The notes beneath the pieces were generated by a model. That model did no database searches. It saw only the letters and a list, made by a program, of their open reading frames with translations, and was not told the origin of the DNA. Shown here piece by piece: positions 62,676 to 64,000 of a stretch of DNA of 64,000 nucleotides (the stretch's first letter is position 1; the number at the start of each line of letters is the position of its first letter). A program made the translations under genes and the position numbers. This DNA is from Spiribacter sp. 2438 (GTDB taxonomy: Bacteria; Pseudomonadota; Gammaproteobacteria; Nitrococcales; Nitrococcaceae): contig NZ_CP046046.1 in the NCBI RefSeq assembly GCF_009676705.1, forward strand, positions 1,116,001-1,180,000. Direction: 5' to 3'.

Positions 62676-62846
62676 CTATTGGCCCTTGCGGGACTCGTCG
62701 CGCAAGGTGCTGTACAAATCGTAGGCCAGAAGGGCGACCACCAGAATTGCAACACCCCACAGGTCCCAACGCTGGAGCTCTATAACCAGAACACCAATAA
62801 AACCGAGCATCGCCAAAAACGCGATGCCTGCAAGTATCCGATTCAT
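62676..62846 (-). CDS. Small two-span membrane protein, 56 aa
   Basis: ATG at 62846. The protein has two hydrophobic stretches (ILAGIAFLAMLGFIGVLVIE and GVAILVVALLAYDLY) separated by a short polar turn, and a charged C-terminus (STLRDESRKGQ). AAAGGG upstream is a weak ribosome-binding site. It lies 22 nt after the amidase gene on the same strand and may be its operon partner. Function unknown. Confidence 0.55.
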   Translation of the reverse strand: MNRILAGIAFLAMLGFIGVLVIELQRWDLWGVAILVVALLAYDLYSTLRDESRKGQ

Positions 62847-62868
62847 CCGATTACCCTTTCCCGGTTGG

Positions 62869-64000
62869 TCATGCCGATTCAGCCCAGTGGGTCAGCCAGT
62901 TCGCACACCTTAACAGCCGTCCATCGTTGCCATGCTCCCCAACCAGCTGGACGCCCATGGGCAGGTTTTTGCTGCTGGTAAGGAGAGGCACCGTCACTGC
63001 CGGGCTTCCGGTCAGCGTCCACAGGCCGTTGAAAACCGAATCTCCCGTGGTGTCCAGTGATTCCGGGGCCGGCCCCGGAGCTGCCGGACAAAGAATACAA
63101 TCGCAGCGCGCGAGGATCTCTTCCAGTGCCGCATTGAGCAGTTTTGGCACATCCAGCGCGGAGAGGTAATCCCGGGCAAGAATCCCCTCACCACTCGCTA
63201 ACGCGGTCCGCATGGTGCGGCTCAATACCTCGCCTCCGTCCCGTCCATAGCGGTAGTAACAACGCGCCATTTCTGCGAGGTTGATATCCTCGCGAACGCC
63301 GACGGCCTGATTGAAAACCGACGGCAGTTGCACTTCAAAGCATTGGTCTCCGAGCGCCTCGGCCAATTCCGCAAACGCCTCATGGATTTCGGGATCAGCG
63401 TCCTCCCAGCCCGGCGGGTGGATCAAAGCAAACACCGGCGGCAAGGGTGCATCGGCACCTGCCGTCTCCAGAAGCCGCGGATGTGGCTGCAGGCGGGTCG
63501 CTGGATCCGCCTCATCGACCCCGAACAGGACCTCTGCAATCAGCGCCGCGTCGACAGCTGTGCGCGCGAACACGCCCACGGTGTCCAAAGAAGGAGACTG
63601 TGTGAGCACCCCACGCCGTGGCACCGCACCGAAGGTCGGCTTGAAACCGGTTACCCCGCAGAAGGACGCCGGCCGGATCACCGATCCGCCGGTCTGAGTA
63701 CCGATCGCCAGCGGTACCATCCCGGCGGCTACGGCCGCTGCGGACCCCTGGGACGAACCGCCGGGCGTGCAGGCCGTGTTGTGGGGGTTGCGAGTCTTGC
63801 CGGGGTGGAGATAGGCCAGCTCGGCGGTCACGGTTTTGCCCATGATCACGGCACCCGCGGATTTCAGGCGCTCAACGACATAAGCGTCCCTGGATGGCAC
63901 GCGGCCGGCATCCACCGCCGTGCCGTTCTCGGTGGGAATGCGGGCGGTGTCAATGACATCCTTGATACCCACCGGAAGGCCATGCAGGGGGCCCAGCGGC
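62869..64000 (-). CDS. Amidase signature family enzyme, N-terminus beyond the window
   Basis: The reading frame enters from the right edge (first visible residues PLGPLHGLPVGIKDVIDT) and ends at 62869 after 376 codons. The Ser-Ser-Lys triad is present: Lys in GIKDV, the cis-Ser in TPGGSSQGSAAAVAAG and the nucleophile Ser in GTQTGGSVIRPASF. It is like GatA and aliphatic or aryl amidases; the C-terminal half (LTGSPAVTVPLLTSSKNLPM) matches. It would hydrolyse an amide to acid and ammonia. With the acetamidase and nitrilase in the window it adds to a nitrogen-from-amide theme. About 80-100 N-terminal residues are missing. Confidence 0.88.
   Translation of the reverse strand, partial: PLGPLHGLPVGIKDVIDTARIPTENGTAVDAGRVPSRDAYVVERLKSAGAVIMGKTVTAELAYLHPGKTRNPHNTACTPGGSSQGSAAAVAAGMVPLAIGTQTGGSVIRPASFCGVTGFKPTFGAVPRRGVLTQSPSLDTVGVFARTAVDAALIAEVLFGVDEADPATRLQPHPRLLETAGADAPLPPVFALIHPPGWEDADPEIHEAFAELAEALGDQCFEVQLPSVFNQAVGVREDINLAEMARCYYRYGRDGGEVLSRTMRTALASGEGILARDYLSALDVPKLLNAALEEILARCDCILCPAAPGPAPESLDTTGDSVFNGLWTLTGSPAVTVPLLTSSKNLPMGVQLVGEHGNDGRLLRCANWLTHWAESA

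Overview
The window looks like chromosomal DNA of a GC-rich gammaproteobacterium. The gene styles (recC-recB-recD order, YqiA-type esterase, phasin and thiolase of a polyhydroxyalkanoate maker, many acidic proteins) would fit a moderately halophilic Ectothiorhodospiraceae or Spiribacter-like organism. That placement is an inference; no rRNA or tRNA gene was seen. It divides into a defence island (about 0.3-24 kb) and an ordinary metabolic part (24-64 kb).

Defence island. From 16.9 kb down to 0.3 kb on the minus strand lies a complete BREX type 1 set: brxA, brxB, brxC, pglX, pglZ, brxL. Two non-core genes, a winged-HTH protein and an AbiEii-like nucleotidyltransferase, sit between pglX and pglZ, preceded by their own near-perfect palindrome. 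A single-chain DUF262-HNH (GmrSD/BrxU-like) nuclease gene closes the cluster. Upstream of BREX is a debris field: a metallophosphoesterase relic, an IS21 istA fragment with its tandem end repeats, several IS3-family pieces and one full IS3-family element. It also holds two decayed copies of a small cassette (93-aa protein, exported 110-aa protein, DUF1643). Between those copies is a type II restriction-modification system, a C5 methyltransferase plus an NgoMIV-type endonuclease (expected site GCCGGC), followed by what looks like a truncated vsr gene.

Metabolic part. On the plus strand come acetyl-CoA acetyltransferase, gamma-glutamyltransferase and a HEPN protein. A minus-strand group follows (DUF429-like protein, YqiA esterase, glycosyltransferase 2, UppP, NfeD-like protein, SPFH protein), then recC-recB-recD, a lipoprotein hydrolase, phasin with a recognisable promoter/operator, acetamidase/formamidase, an FAD oxidoreductase and an outer-membrane barrel protein. 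From 54.7 down to 46.4 kb is a tightly overlapping minus-strand operon: branched-chain-type ABC importer (substrate-binding protein, LivH, LivM, LivG, LivF), nitrilase, succinate-semialdehyde-type dehydrogenase and MFS transporter. It is divergent from a TrmB-like regulator, with a shared 18-bp palindromic motif in front of each. It reads as import, hydrolysis and oxidation of an unknown nitrile or amide. Next are a serine hydrolase, acetoacetyl-CoA synthetase with an AtoE short-chain fatty acid transporter, a YceI lipoprotein, methylmalonate-semialdehyde dehydrogenase, a 56-aa membrane protein and an amidase cut by the right edge. The acetoacetate pair sits between relics of the yceI end and the mmsA start, whose intact copies lie just beyond.

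The most unusual items are the regulated HTH-nucleotidyltransferase pair inside BREX, the duplicated decayed cassette around the restriction system, the split yceI/mmsA junction duplication, and the nitrilase operon with its paired operators.
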